Both the position numbers and the translations under genes were made by a program. From Nitrospira_D sp040255845 (GTDB taxonomy: Bacteria > Nitrospirota > Nitrospiria > Nitrospirales > Nitrospiraceae), in NCBI GenBank assembly GCA_040255845.1, contig JBDZVU010000001.1, positions 70,136-134,135 of the forward strand: 64,000 nucleotides of DNA, given 5' to 3'. Positions 1-8,748 of the stretch are shown piece by piece. Under the pieces are notes generated by a model. That model ran no database searches. It was not told the DNA's origin and saw only the letters and a program-made list of their open reading frames with translations. The stretch's first letter is position 1; the number at the start of each line of letters is the position of its first letter.

Positions 1-20
1 CGAACCACGGTGACGGCGCA

Positions 21-1061
21 TCACGGATAGCCGATGCGCTGCCACAGCCGGGGCAGGTCCGGCGCATCGCCACCGTACGCCGCGCGGGCGACCTCGGGCC
101 GGTTGGTGAAGATGCCGTCTGCGCCGCCCGCCGCCACCATCCACATCTCCCAACGATCGTCGACCGTCCAGCAATGGACGATGAGCCCGGCCCGGTGCGC
201 GCGCCCCGTATACCAGGGCCAGGTGGCGACATAGCGGGCGCCGCCTAATTTTTTGGACCAATGGGGCCCCAATGCCCAGCGTGCACCCCACGTCCCGATC
301 CCCTGGCCCAGCGCCGCGGCCTGGGCCACGAGGCCGTCCCACGAAGCCTCCGACGCCATGACTTCATCGACGAGAAGCAGGCGGGGGACGTCCGGCGCCA
401 AGTCTTTCAAGCGCGCTAGGCTGTCGGGCTCGAACGATTGGAACACCAGCCGAGCTCCCATCGCAGCGCCCCCGCGTTGAATCCAACCACGGTCGGTCAA
501 CAACTGGACCAGTTCCCGTTCAATCCCGGCATACCGGTGAGCGGCCTTCGTCTCGATATAGAGCCCGGGACGCGGCGAGCCCGACTCGGCGATCTCAAGG
601 ATCTGCTCGATCCGAAGAATTTTTAGATCCCGGAAGGCGCTTCTCGCACGCGCGGGGTGCCGGAGGTTGAACCAGGTGCCGGCGTCCAGCCGTTGGAGCT
701 CCGCATAGGTAAACGTGTCCACCGTGTCCCGTTCACGGCCGGGAAAGATTTCGGCGATGTTCGTCGTGCGGGACAGATCATCGTCGTGCAGGGCGACCAG
801 CACCCCGTCTTGCGTCCGCTGGATGTCGAATTCGAGGTAGGAGGCCCCCAGCTCGCGGGCCAACAGAAAGGCAGGCCGGGTCTCCTCTGGTGCGAGGTAC
901 GAAGCCCCGCGGTGAGCGATGATCGCCGGCCGTGGCATCCCCAGCCGCTCGGCGAGGTTCCTGCCGTCCCATGGGCGCCCGAGCAAGCCGAACATCAGGA
1001 CCAGCGCAGCCCCCACGAGGCTCGCGCCGGCCACGCCCCCGATGACGAGCTTGAGCCACAT
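21..1061 (-). CDS. Membrane-anchored glycerophosphodiester phosphodiesterase (GDPD family)
   Basis: Predicted to hydrolyse glycerophosphodiesters to glycerol-3-phosphate and an alcohol, or to act on a related phosphodiester at the outer face of the inner membrane. The start at 1061 gives 346 residues opening with one hydrophobic segment (MWLKLVIGG to LMFGLL), then the GDPD barrel. IAHRGAS is the HRG metal/catalytic motif, followed by PEET where many family members have PENT. EFDIQRTQDG and LHDDDLSRTTN carry the acidic and histidine residues, and DGIFTNRPE closes the barrel. An open frame extends upstream to 1229, but that part is basic and low-complexity and runs into the divergent transporter region, so the later ATG is preferred. 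The family call is firm; the substrate is unknown. Confidence 0.85.
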   Translation of the reverse strand: MWLKLVIGGVAGASLVGAALVLMFGLLGRPWDGRNLAERLGMPRPAIIAHRGASYLAPEETRPAFLLARELGASYLEFDIQRTQDGVLVALHDDDLSRTTNIAEIFPGRERDTVDTFTYAELQRLDAGTWFNLRHPARARSAFRDLKILRIEQILEIAESGSPRPGLYIETKAAHRYAGIERELVQLLTDRGWIQRGGAAMGARLVFQSFEPDSLARLKDLAPDVPRLLLVDEVMASEASWDGLVAQAAALGQGIGTWGARWALGPHWSKKLGGARYVATWPWYTGRAHRAGLIVHCWTVDDRWEMWMVAAGGADGIFTNRPEVARAAYGGDAPDLPRLWQRIGYP

Positions 1062-1227
1062 GCCCACGGACGTGTGTTTCGACCTTTTGAGCCGGCTTGT
1101 CAAGCCGACGTACCGACTTGCCCTGAGAAGTCGGGACGCACGGACCGCGATGCACCGGTTCGCATTTCGCTTTGGCTCTCCCGGCACACTCGCTACACTG
1201 ACGGCGACGTCAGAAGCCGCCCGACCC

Positions 1228-2808
1228 ATGCCCGCAGACGCTCACAGAGCCCCCGCGCGATCGTCCGACCTGCGGCACGAGCTCTTGGCATCGATCGTCG
1301 TGTTTCTCGTCGCCTTGCCGCTGTGCATGGGGATCTCGGTCGCCTCAGGCGCACCGCCCGGCGCCGGCATCATGACCGGCATCATCGGTGGCCTGGTCGT
1401 CGGGTGGCTGGCCGGATGCCCGCTGCAGGTCAGCGGCCCGGCCGCCGGTCTGACCGTCATTGTCTACGAGCTCATTCAGACCCACGGCTTCGAAGGCTAC
1501 GGCATCATCGTCCTGGCCGCCGGATTGATCCAGCTGCTCGCCGCGTGGCTGCAGTGCGGACAATGGTTCCGCGCGGTGTCTCCCGCCGTGGTGCACGGCA
1601 TGCTCGCCGGCATCGGCGCCCTGATCTTCGCCAGCCAGTTTCATATCATGATCGACGACGTTCCCAAGGGAGGCGGCCTGGCGAACATTCTGACGCTGCC
1701 CGACGCGGTCATGAAAGCGCTGCTTCCGGATCAGGACGCCACGACCAGCCACCAGGAAGCGGCGTGGTTGGGCGTGTTGACGATCGCCTGTATCGTCCTG
1801 TGGACCACCTTCGCACGGGGCCGGTGGAAAGTCCTCCCGGCCGTACTCCTTGGCGTGAGCGCCTCGACGATCGTCGCCACGGTCTTCGATCTGCCCGTCA
1901 GCCGGATCGTGGTGAAGGACAATTTGTTCTGGGTCCTGCATGTGCCGACCCCCTCGCAGCTGGCGCATCTCTTGGACACGAGCGTCCTGGCGGAGGCGTT
2001 CGGCCTGGCCTTCATCGCCAGCGTGGAGACCTTGCTCTCGGCCACGGCCGTAGACCAGCTGCACACGGGGCCACGGACCAAATACAACAGGGAATTGTTC
2101 GGGCAAGGCGTGGGCAACACGCTGTGCGGCCTGCTCGGCGTGCTGCCGATGACGGGCGTCATCGTCCGGAGCGCCGCCAACGTCGATGCGGGGGCCCGGA
2201 CCCGCTATTCCGCCATTCTTCACGGCGCCTGGCTGCTCCTGTTCGTGACGCTCTTACCGTTCGTGCTCCGCCTCATCCCCACCGCCAGCTTGGGGGCGGT
2301 GTTGGTCTATACCGGGTACAAGCTCATGGATTTCCACATTGTCCCGGAGCTCCGGCGACACGGGAAAAGCGAGGTGGTGATCTTTGCCGCCACCATGGGC
2401 ACCATCATCTGCTCGAACCTTCTGACCGGCGTCCTCGTGGGGATGTCCCTCGCAATCGCCAAGCTGCTGTACACGACACAGAATCTGGAAAGCCATTTTG
2501 CGCATGATCCGACCACCGGACAGTTCACCCTGCACCTGCGCGGCATTGCGACCTTCGTGAGCCTGCCCCGGCTCGCGACGGCGCTGGAATCGGTGCCGCC
2601 GAGCGCCGATCTCCAGATTCGCTTCGATTCGCTGCGCCACATCGATCATGCCTGCTTGCACCTGATGGAGAACTGGATGCGGCAACATACCGCGGCGCAT
2701 GGCAAAGTGACCGTGGACTGGGATAAGCTGTGCGGACTGTCGTACCACACGCGACAGCGACCGCGCGGAGGACGGTGGTGGGAACGGTGGCTGGGCGATG
2801 GCGGCTAG
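1228..2808 (+). CDS. SulP-family anion transporter with C-terminal STAS domain
   Basis: An inner-membrane SulP/SLC26 transporter of 526 residues. Multiple hydrophobic helices begin at ELLASIVVFLVALPLCMGIS. The segment GPAAGLTVIVYELI is the typical SulP TM3 region and SVETLLSATAVDQLHTG the TM8 region. The last ~110 residues (LHLRGIATFVSLPRL to VTVDWDKL) form a STAS-like domain. SulP proteins carry sulfate, bicarbonate or dicarboxylates. A carbonic anhydrase and a DAB carbon pump lie within 8 kb, so bicarbonate is a reasonable guess but not shown. The frame is open back to 919; the ATG at 1228 removes a non-membrane stretch antisense to the neighbouring phosphodiesterase. The 3' end overlaps the next small lipoprotein gene by 31 bases. 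Confidence 0.85.
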   Translation: MPADAHRAPARSSDLRHELLASIVVFLVALPLCMGISVASGAPPGAGIMTGIIGGLVVGWLAGCPLQVSGPAAGLTVIVYELIQTHGFEGYGIIVLAAGLIQLLAAWLQCGQWFRAVSPAVVHGMLAGIGALIFASQFHIMIDDVPKGGGLANILTLPDAVMKALLPDQDATTSHQEAAWLGVLTIACIVLWTTFARGRWKVLPAVLLGVSASTIVATVFDLPVSRIVVKDNLFWVLHVPTPSQLAHLLDTSVLAEAFGLAFIASVETLLSATAVDQLHTGPRTKYNRELFGQGVGNTLCGLLGVLPMTGVIVRSAANVDAGARTRYSAILHGAWLLLFVTLLPFVLRLIPTASLGAVLVYTGYKLMDFHIVPELRRHGKSEVVIFAATMGTIICSNLLTGVLVGMSLAIAKLLYTTQNLESHFAHDPTTGQFTLHLRGIATFVSLPRLATALESVPPSADLQIRFDSLRHIDHACLHLMENWMRQHTAAHGKVTVDWDKLCGLSYHTRQRPRGGRWWERWLGDGG

Positions 2809-3026
2809 GCCGGGGGCTGGCGGTGTTCGCCCTGAGTTGCGCCGCGCTCTTCGCCGCTTGCAGCGGGGAGAGCGCACAGGATTTGTTGGAGACCGCTCAG
2901 TTTGAAGAGCGCCAGATGAACCGCGCCCATGCCAAGCAACTCTACGAAGACCTGATCCGACGCTATCCTTCCAGCCCGGAAGCCCACACGGCCAAGGAGC
3001 GGCTCGCGGCGCTCAGTCGCGAGTAG
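2778..3026 (+). CDS. Small TPR-like lipoprotein
   Basis: A protein of 82 residues with a signal segment (LAVFALSCAALFAAC) ending in a cysteine that fits a relaxed lipobox. It is followed by one TPR-like helical hairpin (AQFEERQMNRAHAKQLYEDLIRRYPSSPEAHTAKERLAAL, positions quoted in part). RYPSSPEA is the usual end of a BamD/TolA-binding type TPR. The GTG at 2778 is chosen because GGAGGA lies five bases upstream; this start is inside the 3' end of the SulP gene, which suggests translational coupling. Probably periplasmic and membrane-tethered; the partner is unknown. It overlaps the end of the convergent DUF1295 gene by 14 bases. Confidence 0.6.
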   Translation: MGTVAGRWRLGRGLAVFALSCAALFAACSGESAQDLLETAQFEERQMNRAHAKQLYEDLIRRYPSSPEAHTAKERLAALSRE

Positions 3027-3822
3027 ACCCGGCTCGTTTCGGCAGCCACGGAACGAAGGCGCTCGTCGTCTCCTGATACCGCCGATACTCCTCGCCTCGG
3101 GTCTTCAACGCCTGCGCCTCCGCGAGCGGAATGCCGGTCACTTTGAGGAGCGCCCAGCCCATTCCGACCGGTCCGATCAACGTCAACGGCCAGCCGGGCG
3201 CGCCCAGCGCCATCACGACATAGCTCCACCAATGGAGCCATTCGAAGAAATAATTGGGATGCCGCGAGAAGTACCACAGTCCCTCGCGGCAGACCCGGTC
3301 CCGGTTCCAGGGCTTGGCGCGGAAGGCGGCCAGCTGCCGATCCGCGGCCGCTTCGCCCACCACGGCCGCGAGCCAGATCAACACCCCGATCAATTCGACG
3401 AGCCCGAACGGCGGCCGGGGATTCTGGATGACCACGAGAAACGGCAGGGAAAACAGCGCCACGGCCGCCGCTTGCAGCTGAAAATAGGCGAACATGAACC
3501 ACGGAGCCGAGCGTCCCCATTGCTCCCGCAGCCGCCGATAGCGCGCGTCCTCGTGCTTGCCGACGACCCGGTCGAGCAGAATGTGGAGACCCAGCCGGCC
3601 GGCATACCCCGAGACCAGCACGCACACCATAAGCTTCCGCTCAAGGTCCCCGGGCGCCTGCGCGGCATACCAGCAGACGACGCCTATGAGGCCGGCGCAC
3701 CAACCGACATCCGCGAGGGACGCGTTGCCGATGCGCTGCTGCAGGGCCCAGAGGACCCCCATCACGCCTGCCATCACCAGATAGCCGGTGATGCCAAGCG
3801 CCAAGGGGTCCGCCGCTTCCAT
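3013..3822 (-). CDS. DUF1295 / steroid 5-alpha-reductase-like membrane protein
   Basis: A 269-residue polytopic membrane protein of the DUF1295 family, related to isoprenylcysteine methyltransferases and steroid 5-alpha reductases. The C-terminal signature is clear: WNRDRVCREGLWYFSRHPNYFFEW contains the RHPNYF motif, followed by EEYRRYQETTSAFVPW. Start at 3822 (MEAADPLALGIT) was chosen over the longer frame because the upstream residues are polar and lie at the stop of the preceding gene. It sits 19 bases downstream of the sugar-reductase gene on the same strand, so the two are probably co-transcribed. The reaction is not known; members are annotated as lipid-modifying oxidoreductases. Confidence 0.75.
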   Translation of the reverse strand: MEAADPLALGITGYLVMAGVMGVLWALQQRIGNASLADVGWCAGLIGVVCWYAAQAPGDLERKLMVCVLVSGYAGRLGLHILLDRVVGKHEDARYRRLREQWGRSAPWFMFAYFQLQAAAVALFSLPFLVVIQNPRPPFGLVELIGVLIWLAAVVGEAAADRQLAAFRAKPWNRDRVCREGLWYFSRHPNYFFEWLHWWSYVVMALGAPGWPLTLIGPVGMGWALLKVTGIPLAEAQALKTRGEEYRRYQETTSAFVPWLPKRAGSTRD

Positions 3823-3841
3823 GATCCGCGTGCTCCCTGCG

Positions 3842-4714
3842 TTATGCTGGATAGTCCCAGAGGTCGGCGCCCCGCGCCGGCCGGTTCGCAAGCCAACTGC
3901 GAAACCCGGGAATCGGAAACGACAGCAGGTCTTGCAGTCTGTCGCAGCAAAGAGACAAATCAGGCGGCCGCGGGGCGCCGGTATGGCTGCGGGCGGAGCC
4001 CTGAACCAGGGCCCCTTTCAGCTCGGGATACCAGGGCACCAACGCTTCGCCGATTTCCCAGCGCGAGAGGCGTTCGCTTCCGCCGAGATGATAGAGGCCG
4101 GGCCGCGCACGCCCCAGCGTCTCCCAGAGCACCCGGGCGATCACGCCGGCCGGCAGGGGACAGCGGAACTCGTCGGCGTAGAGCGTCACGGTCCTTCCGG
4201 CTTTGGCCGCTCGGCACATGTCTTCGACAAAGCTGCGGTCGTGGTTCTGGGAGGTGCCGGCCGTCAACACGATCCGGAAGACGGAATGGCGGGGGTTGCT
4301 CAGGATGAGCTGCTCGGCCTCGAGCTTGGTGTTGCCGTAGACGTTGACCGGGTTGGCTTCATCGGTCTCCCGGTACCATCCCCGGCCACCGTCGAACACT
4401 TCCCCGCTGGAGAGAAACACGAACGGAATGTCACGGGCAAGGTCAGCGAGGTGGGCGGCGGCCTCCACGTTCACCTTGCGAGCCAGCCGGGGGTCCTCCT
4501 CGCAGTCCTTCGTGCGGCTCAGCGCGGCGCAATGGATGACGGCGTCCGGTTGCCATGTGTGGAACGCCGCGCGCACGGCGGGGAAGTCGGTGAGATCGAC
4601 GTCGGCCCGACTGACTCCACGCACGTCCCAGTCCGGCGCCCAGCGCCGCGCACTGCGCAGCAGGTATTGACCGATCAGTCCCGCTACGCCGGTGACGATG
4701 GCGACCGGTCTCAT
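3842..4714 (-). CDS. NAD(P)-dependent sugar-nucleotide reductase/epimerase (RmlD-like extended SDR)
   Basis: An extended short-chain dehydrogenase of 290 residues. The N-terminal TGVAGLIG (residues 8-15) is the glycine-rich NAD(P)-binding loop. FLSSGEVFDG (about 100-109) supplies the serine, and VYGNTK contains the YxxxK pair (Tyr126, Lys130). The overall pattern (ISRADVDLTD-like segment, short C-terminus) resembles dTDP-4-dehydrorhamnose reductase, which makes dTDP-L-rhamnose for surface polysaccharide. No rmlA, rmlB or rmlC is adjacent, so the exact substrate is uncertain. The gap to ettA upstream is only 14 bases, consistent with one minus-strand transcript from ettA through the DUF1295 gene. 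Confidence 0.75.
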   Translation of the reverse strand: MRPVAIVTGVAGLIGQYLLRSARRWAPDWDVRGVSRADVDLTDFPAVRAAFHTWQPDAVIHCAALSRTKDCEEDPRLARKVNVEAAAHLADLARDIPFVFLSSGEVFDGGRGWYRETDEANPVNVYGNTKLEAEQLILSNPRHSVFRIVLTAGTSQNHDRSFVEDMCRAAKAGRTVTLYADEFRCPLPAGVIARVLWETLGRARPGLYHLGGSERLSRWEIGEALVPWYPELKGALVQGSARSHTGAPRPPDLSLCCDRLQDLLSFPIPGFRSWLANRPARGADLWDYPA

Positions 4715-4728
4715 GGACTGCGGCGACG

Positions 4729-6411
4729 CTATTGCCGGGTCAGTTTCCGATAGCGGATGCGATGCGGCTGATCGGCGTCTTTGCCCAGTCGCTTTTTCCG
4801 GTCCGCTTCATACTCGCTGTAGTTGCCCTCGAACCAGACGACCTTGCTGTCTCCCTCGAAGGCCAGAATATGCGTGGCGATCCGGTCGAGAAACCACCGG
4901 TCATGGCTGCTGATGACGGCGCAGCCGGCGAAATTCTCGAGCCCCTCTTCCAGCGCGCGCAGGGTGTTGACGTCCAGATCGTTCGTCGGCTCGTCGAGAA
5001 TGATCAAGTTGGCGCCTTCCTTGAGCATGCGCGCGAGATGGACCCGGTTGCGCTCGCCTCCCGAGAGGTCCTTCACCTTCTTCTGCTGGTCGGTGCCGGC
5101 AAAGTTGAAGCGCGCGCAGTACCCGCGCGCGTTCACTTCCGTTTTGCCGAGCTTGATCGTCTCCTGGCCGTCGGAGATGACTTCGTAGACCGATTTGCTG
5201 GGATCGAGGCTGCGATCCTGATCGACGTAGCCGAGCTTCACGGTGTCGCCGATCCTGATCGTGCCTGCATCGGGCTTTTCCTTGCCGATGATCATTTTGA
5301 ACATCGTCGTCTTCCCGGCGCCGTTCGGTCCGATCACGCCGACGATGCCGCCCTTGGGCAGGCTGAAGTTGACGTTCTCGTAGAGCAGCTTGTCGCCGAA
5401 GCTCTTGCTGACGCCCTTCGCCTCGACCACCACGTCGCCCAAGCGCGGCCCAGGCGGAATATAAATTTCCAAATCTTCGGCAACCTGCTCCTGCTTTTGG
5501 TTGACGAGTTCCTCGTAGCGATTCAAGCGCGCCTTGCCCTTCGACTGGCGGGCCTTGGGCGACATGCGGATCCATTCCAATTCGTGTTCGAGGGTCTTGC
5601 GCCGCTTTGTTTCGGCCTTCTCCTCCTTTTCCAGGCGGTCCTTCTTCTGCTCCAGCCAGGAGCTGTAGTTGCCCTGAAACGGAATGCCGTGCCCCCGGTC
5701 CAGCTCCAAGATCCATCCGGCCACGTTATCCAGAAAGTACCGGTCGTGGGTGACCGCGATCACCGTGCCCTTGTACTGCTGCAGGTGTTGCTCCAGCCAC
5801 TGGACGCTTTCGGCATCCAGATGGTTCGTCGGCTCGTCCAGCAGCAGGATGTCCGGCTCCTGGATCATCAGCCGGCACAAAGCCACGCGGCGTTTTTCGC
5901 CGCCCGACAGGGTGCCCACCTTTTGATCGGCCGGCGGGCAGCGCAAGGCGTCCATCGCCACCTCGAGCTGATTCTCCAATTCCCATCCGTTGGCCGCCTC
6001 AATTTTCTCTTGGATCTGGGCCTGCTTGTCGAGCAGCTTTTCCATCTCGTCCGGGCCGACTTCGCCGATCTTGTTGCTCACGGCCTCGTATTCACGGAGC
6101 AATGCAACCAACTCGGCCTTGCCCTCTTCCACGACTTCCTTGACCGTTTTGTTCGGGTCCAGCTGCGGCTCCTGCTCCAGCAACCCGATGCTGTAGCCCT
6201 TGGACCGGCTGATCTCGCCGGTATAGTTCTGGTCGACGCCGGCGATGATTTTCAGGAGCGAACTCTTGCCGGCACCGTTCAAGCCCAGCACGCCGATCTT
6301 GGCGCCGTAGTAGAAGCCGAGGTAGATCTCCCGCAGCACCTGCTTTTTGGGCGGATACACTTTGCCGACGTTGACGAGCGAAAAGATGACTTGTTTGTCG
6401 TTCGTGGCCAT
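4729..6411 (-). CDS. ettA: Energy-dependent translational throttle protein EttA (ABC-F ATPase)
   Basis: A soluble ABC-F protein of 560 residues with two nucleotide-binding domains and no membrane segment. NBD1 has Walker A GLNGAGKSS (about 43-51), signature LSGGEKRR and Walker B ILLLDEPTNHLDAES. NBD2 has GPNGAGKTT, LSGGERNR and LIILDEPTNDLD. The linker (about 240-310, rich in E, K and R) and the arm insertion in NBD1 are those of EttA, which binds the ribosomal E site and gates the first peptide bond according to ATP/ADP ratio. Length and domain order match EttA well. A possible promoter lies at 6456-6485. Two other genes follow closely downstream. Confidence 0.93.
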   Translation of the reverse strand: MATNDKQVIFSLVNVGKVYPPKKQVLREIYLGFYYGAKIGVLGLNGAGKSSLLKIIAGVDQNYTGEISRSKGYSIGLLEQEPQLDPNKTVKEVVEEGKAELVALLREYEAVSNKIGEVGPDEMEKLLDKQAQIQEKIEAANGWELENQLEVAMDALRCPPADQKVGTLSGGEKRRVALCRLMIQEPDILLLDEPTNHLDAESVQWLEQHLQQYKGTVIAVTHDRYFLDNVAGWILELDRGHGIPFQGNYSSWLEQKKDRLEKEEKAETKRRKTLEHELEWIRMSPKARQSKGKARLNRYEELVNQKQEQVAEDLEIYIPPGPRLGDVVVEAKGVSKSFGDKLLYENVNFSLPKGGIVGVIGPNGAGKTTMFKMIIGKEKPDAGTIRIGDTVKLGYVDQDRSLDPSKSVYEVISDGQETIKLGKTEVNARGYCARFNFAGTDQQKKVKDLSGGERNRVHLARMLKEGANLIILDEPTNDLDVNTLRALEEGLENFAGCAVISSHDRWFLDRIATHILAFEGDSKVVWFEGNYSEYEADRKKRLGKDADQPHRIRYRKLTRQ

Positions 6412-6455
6412 GACCGTAGGGCTCTCCTTGTCGTTGCGATATGTATGGAGGGGTC

Positions 6456-6485
6456 ACGATAACAAAGCTGCGGCTGGTTTCACAA
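6456..6485 (-). promoter_or_regulatory. Possible sigma-70 promoter of the ettA transcript
   Basis: On the minus strand TTGTGA and TATCGT are separated by 18 bases, about 45 bases upstream of the ettA start, in the only non-coding stretch before that gene. The -10 match is moderate, so this is a candidate only. Confidence 0.3.
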
Positions 6486-6532
6486 CGGCGGCCGGCCAGC
6501 GTGATCGGAAAGGCGGGGTCGCGACCGCGCCG

Positions 6533-7249
6533 TCAACCTTGTAAAAGGCGGCTCAGAAAGCGGCCGAGGCGATCCACGACGGAAGGCGGGATTTCATGCC
6601 CTCCTCGGAACGCATGCCATTCGACGACGAGTCCTGCCTTCGCCAAGGCATCCCTCAGCCGCTCGGCGCCCACGAACGGCAGGATGTCATCCCTCGTGCC
6701 GTGGCTTTGAAACACCGGCAGACCTTTGCGCGTCGGCATGCGCGGCCCCCAGGTCGCGTGCGCCAAGAGATTCCCCGACAGTTGCACCAGCCCGGCGAAG
6801 GGGTGGTCGGTGTGCAGGACGGCATCGCAGCTGAGCATGGCGCCTTGTGAAAATCCCCCGATCACCGTGCGCCGGTAATCGATGGACAGGACGCGAGGCA
6901 GCTCGTTGAGCAGCCCGAGCAGTCGCTCGCGGGCCAGCGACAATCCGTTGGGCTCTTCCACGGACAAGTCCCGGACTCGGCCCGCCGCCCGGTCCGCTTG
7001 GATGCGGGCCATGTCGATCATCCACCAGGCGCGCCCCTCGCCGGAGCCAAATCCGAGCGACAACGGCCCTTCCGGAAACAGCCACCGCGGGCCGGCCGGC
7101 ACCGAGACCACGTCGGCGATCGGGACCAAGTCGTCCCCGGGGGCACCGAAGCCGTGCAGGAGCACTACGGCGGGCCCTCTCCCGCCACCCCGACCGTCGT
7201 CTCCTCCCGTCAGCCGCACCGTGAGGCCGGCGATCGTCTCCCGTCGCAT
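6533..7249 (-). CDS. Phospholipase/carboxylesterase-family alpha/beta hydrolase
   Basis: A 238-residue cytoplasmic alpha/beta hydrolase of the phospholipase/carboxylesterase (YpfH/Ypf-type) family. LLHGFGAPGDD is the oxyanion region. GGFSQGAM carries the nucleophile Ser134, HGTRDDILP the acid Asp187, and RGGHEIPP the base His218, so the triad is complete. Family members cleave short acyl esters or lysophospholipids. The start codon lies 9 bases after the selO stop, so it is translationally close to selO and likely co-transcribed. Substrate unknown. Confidence 0.8.
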   Translation of the reverse strand: MRRETIAGLTVRLTGGDDGRGGGRGPAVVLLHGFGAPGDDLVPIADVVSVPAGPRWLFPEGPLSLGFGSGEGRAWWMIDMARIQADRAAGRVRDLSVEEPNGLSLARERLLGLLNELPRVLSIDYRRTVIGGFSQGAMLSCDAVLHTDHPFAGLVQLSGNLLAHATWGPRMPTRKGLPVFQSHGTRDDILPFVGAERLRDALAKAGLVVEWHAFRGGHEIPPSVVDRLGRFLSRLLQG

Positions 7250-7258
7250 TGCCGATCC

Positions 7259-8728
7259 TTACGACGAGCAACTCACCGCGATGTGCCGTCCCCACTCCGG
7301 CGGGGCCGCCGCGTAGGCTTCCATGTGCGGTTGTTCGGTATACGGATCTTGTAGGAGCCTGAAGAGCCGGTCGAGCTCACTGACATCACCCTCTTGCGCG
7401 TGCTGGATGGCACGATGGGCCAGGTAATTGCGCAAGACGTACGCGGGATTGATCCGTTCCATCCGCTTGCGCCGTTCTTGATCGTCGCCGGGCTCGGCCT
7501 GAAGGCGCGTCCGGTAGCGCGCCGCCCACTCATCGAAGCGGGCGCGGTCGACGAAGTGATCGCGGACGGCGTCATTGGTAGCCTGCGGATCGGACGAGAA
7601 TGAACCGAGGGCCCGAAACACGATGCTGTAGTCGGCACGGCTCGCCTGCATCAACGCCAGAAAATCCTGGATGAGCGCCTCGTCCTCGGGCCGGCTGTCT
7701 TGCAGCCCGAATTTCTGCCGCATCAGGGCCAGGTATTCGCGCTCATACAAGGGCGTATAGCTTTCCAAAGCCGCTTTGAGCGGCTCCTTGTCCGTCAACG
7801 GCAAGAGTGCCTGCGCGAGACAACTGAGGTTCCAGAGCCCGATGTACGGCTGCTGGTCGAAGGCATACCGACCGTTGTAGTCGGAGTGATTGCAGATGAA
7901 CCGAGGATCGTACGCTTCCATGAACCCGAAGGGACCGTAATCGAGCGTGAGCCCGAGGATGGACATGTTGTCCGTGTTCATCACGCCGTGCGCCCAGCCG
8001 ACCGCCTGCCATCGGGCGATCAGGCGGGCCGTTCGCTCCACGACCTCCGCAAAGAGACGCGCGTATTTCTCCGCGGCGTCTTGCAGGTGGGGAAAGTGGA
8101 GCTCAATCACATAATCGGCCAAGACTTTGAGATGCTCGTGCTGCCGCCGGTGGGCGAACACTTCGAAGGTTCCGAAGCGGACGTGGGACGGCGCCACGCG
8201 CAGCAGCATGGCGCCGGTCTCGATTTGCTCCCGGTACACCGGCTCCCGGCTGCCGACGATGGACAACGCCCGCGTGGTCGGGATGCCGAGCGCGTGCATC
8301 GCTTCGCTGCAGAGGTACTCCCGGATGGTCGATCGCAGCACGGCTCGGCCGTCGCCGTCGCGCGAAAAGGGCGTCCGGCCGGCACCTTTGAGATGCAAGT
8401 CCCAGCGCCCGCCCTGCTCGCTCACCACCTCGCCCAAGAGGATGGCCCGGCCATCTCCCAGCTGCGGAACATAGACGCCGAACTGATGCCCCGCATAGAG
8501 CAAGGCGAGCGGCTCCATGCCCGGCACCAGCAGACTTCCCCCGAAGCCGCCCGCGAATTCCGGGCGCGCGAACTCTCCCGGGTCGAGGTCGATCAACTCG
8601 GCCGCCGCGGGATTGGCATGAACGAGATAGGCGGGCTCCGAGAACGGCGTCGGATTCAGCTTCGCGGCGAAGCCGTCCGGCAGACGGGCGTAGGTGTTGT
8701 CGAAGTGGAGTTCTTCCAGTGTGCGCAT
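7259..8728 (-). CDS. selO: Protein adenylyltransferase SelO (pseudokinase fold)
   Basis: A 489-residue SelO/YdiU-family protein. SelO has a kinase-like fold with flipped nucleotide and transfers AMP to Ser/Thr/Tyr of target proteins, linked to redox stress. Diagnostic segments are LYAGHQFGVYVPQLGDGRA, LKGAGRTPFSRDGDGRAV, STIREYLCSEAMHALGIPTTRALSIV and WAHGVMNTDNMSILG, quoted as short pieces of the family core. The protein ends in SCSS: the third residue from the end is Cys, in the position that is selenocysteine in many eukaryotic SelO proteins, where it regulates activity by disulfide formation. The next gene on the strand starts 9 bases downstream. Confidence 0.92.
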   Translation of the reverse strand: MRTLEELHFDNTYARLPDGFAAKLNPTPFSEPAYLVHANPAAAELIDLDPGEFARPEFAGGFGGSLLVPGMEPLALLYAGHQFGVYVPQLGDGRAILLGEVVSEQGGRWDLHLKGAGRTPFSRDGDGRAVLRSTIREYLCSEAMHALGIPTTRALSIVGSREPVYREQIETGAMLLRVAPSHVRFGTFEVFAHRRQHEHLKVLADYVIELHFPHLQDAAEKYARLFAEVVERTARLIARWQAVGWAHGVMNTDNMSILGLTLDYGPFGFMEAYDPRFICNHSDYNGRYAFDQQPYIGLWNLSCLAQALLPLTDKEPLKAALESYTPLYEREYLALMRQKFGLQDSRPEDEALIQDFLALMQASRADYSIVFRALGSFSSDPQATNDAVRDHFVDRARFDEWAARYRTRLQAEPGDDQERRKRMERINPAYVLRNYLAHRAIQHAQEGDVSELDRLFRLLQDPYTEQPHMEAYAAAPPEWGRHIAVSCSS

Positions 8729-8748
8729 GAGACACCGGCTGCGGGGGG

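Noticed and set aside
657..2507. Long plus-strand reading frame overlapping the phosphodiesterase and SulP genes
   Set aside because: Arg/Pro/Gly-rich composition without domain pattern; it is the shadow frame of the SulP gene, as are several other long antisense frames such as 13824-15860, 23523-25613 and 34534-36543.
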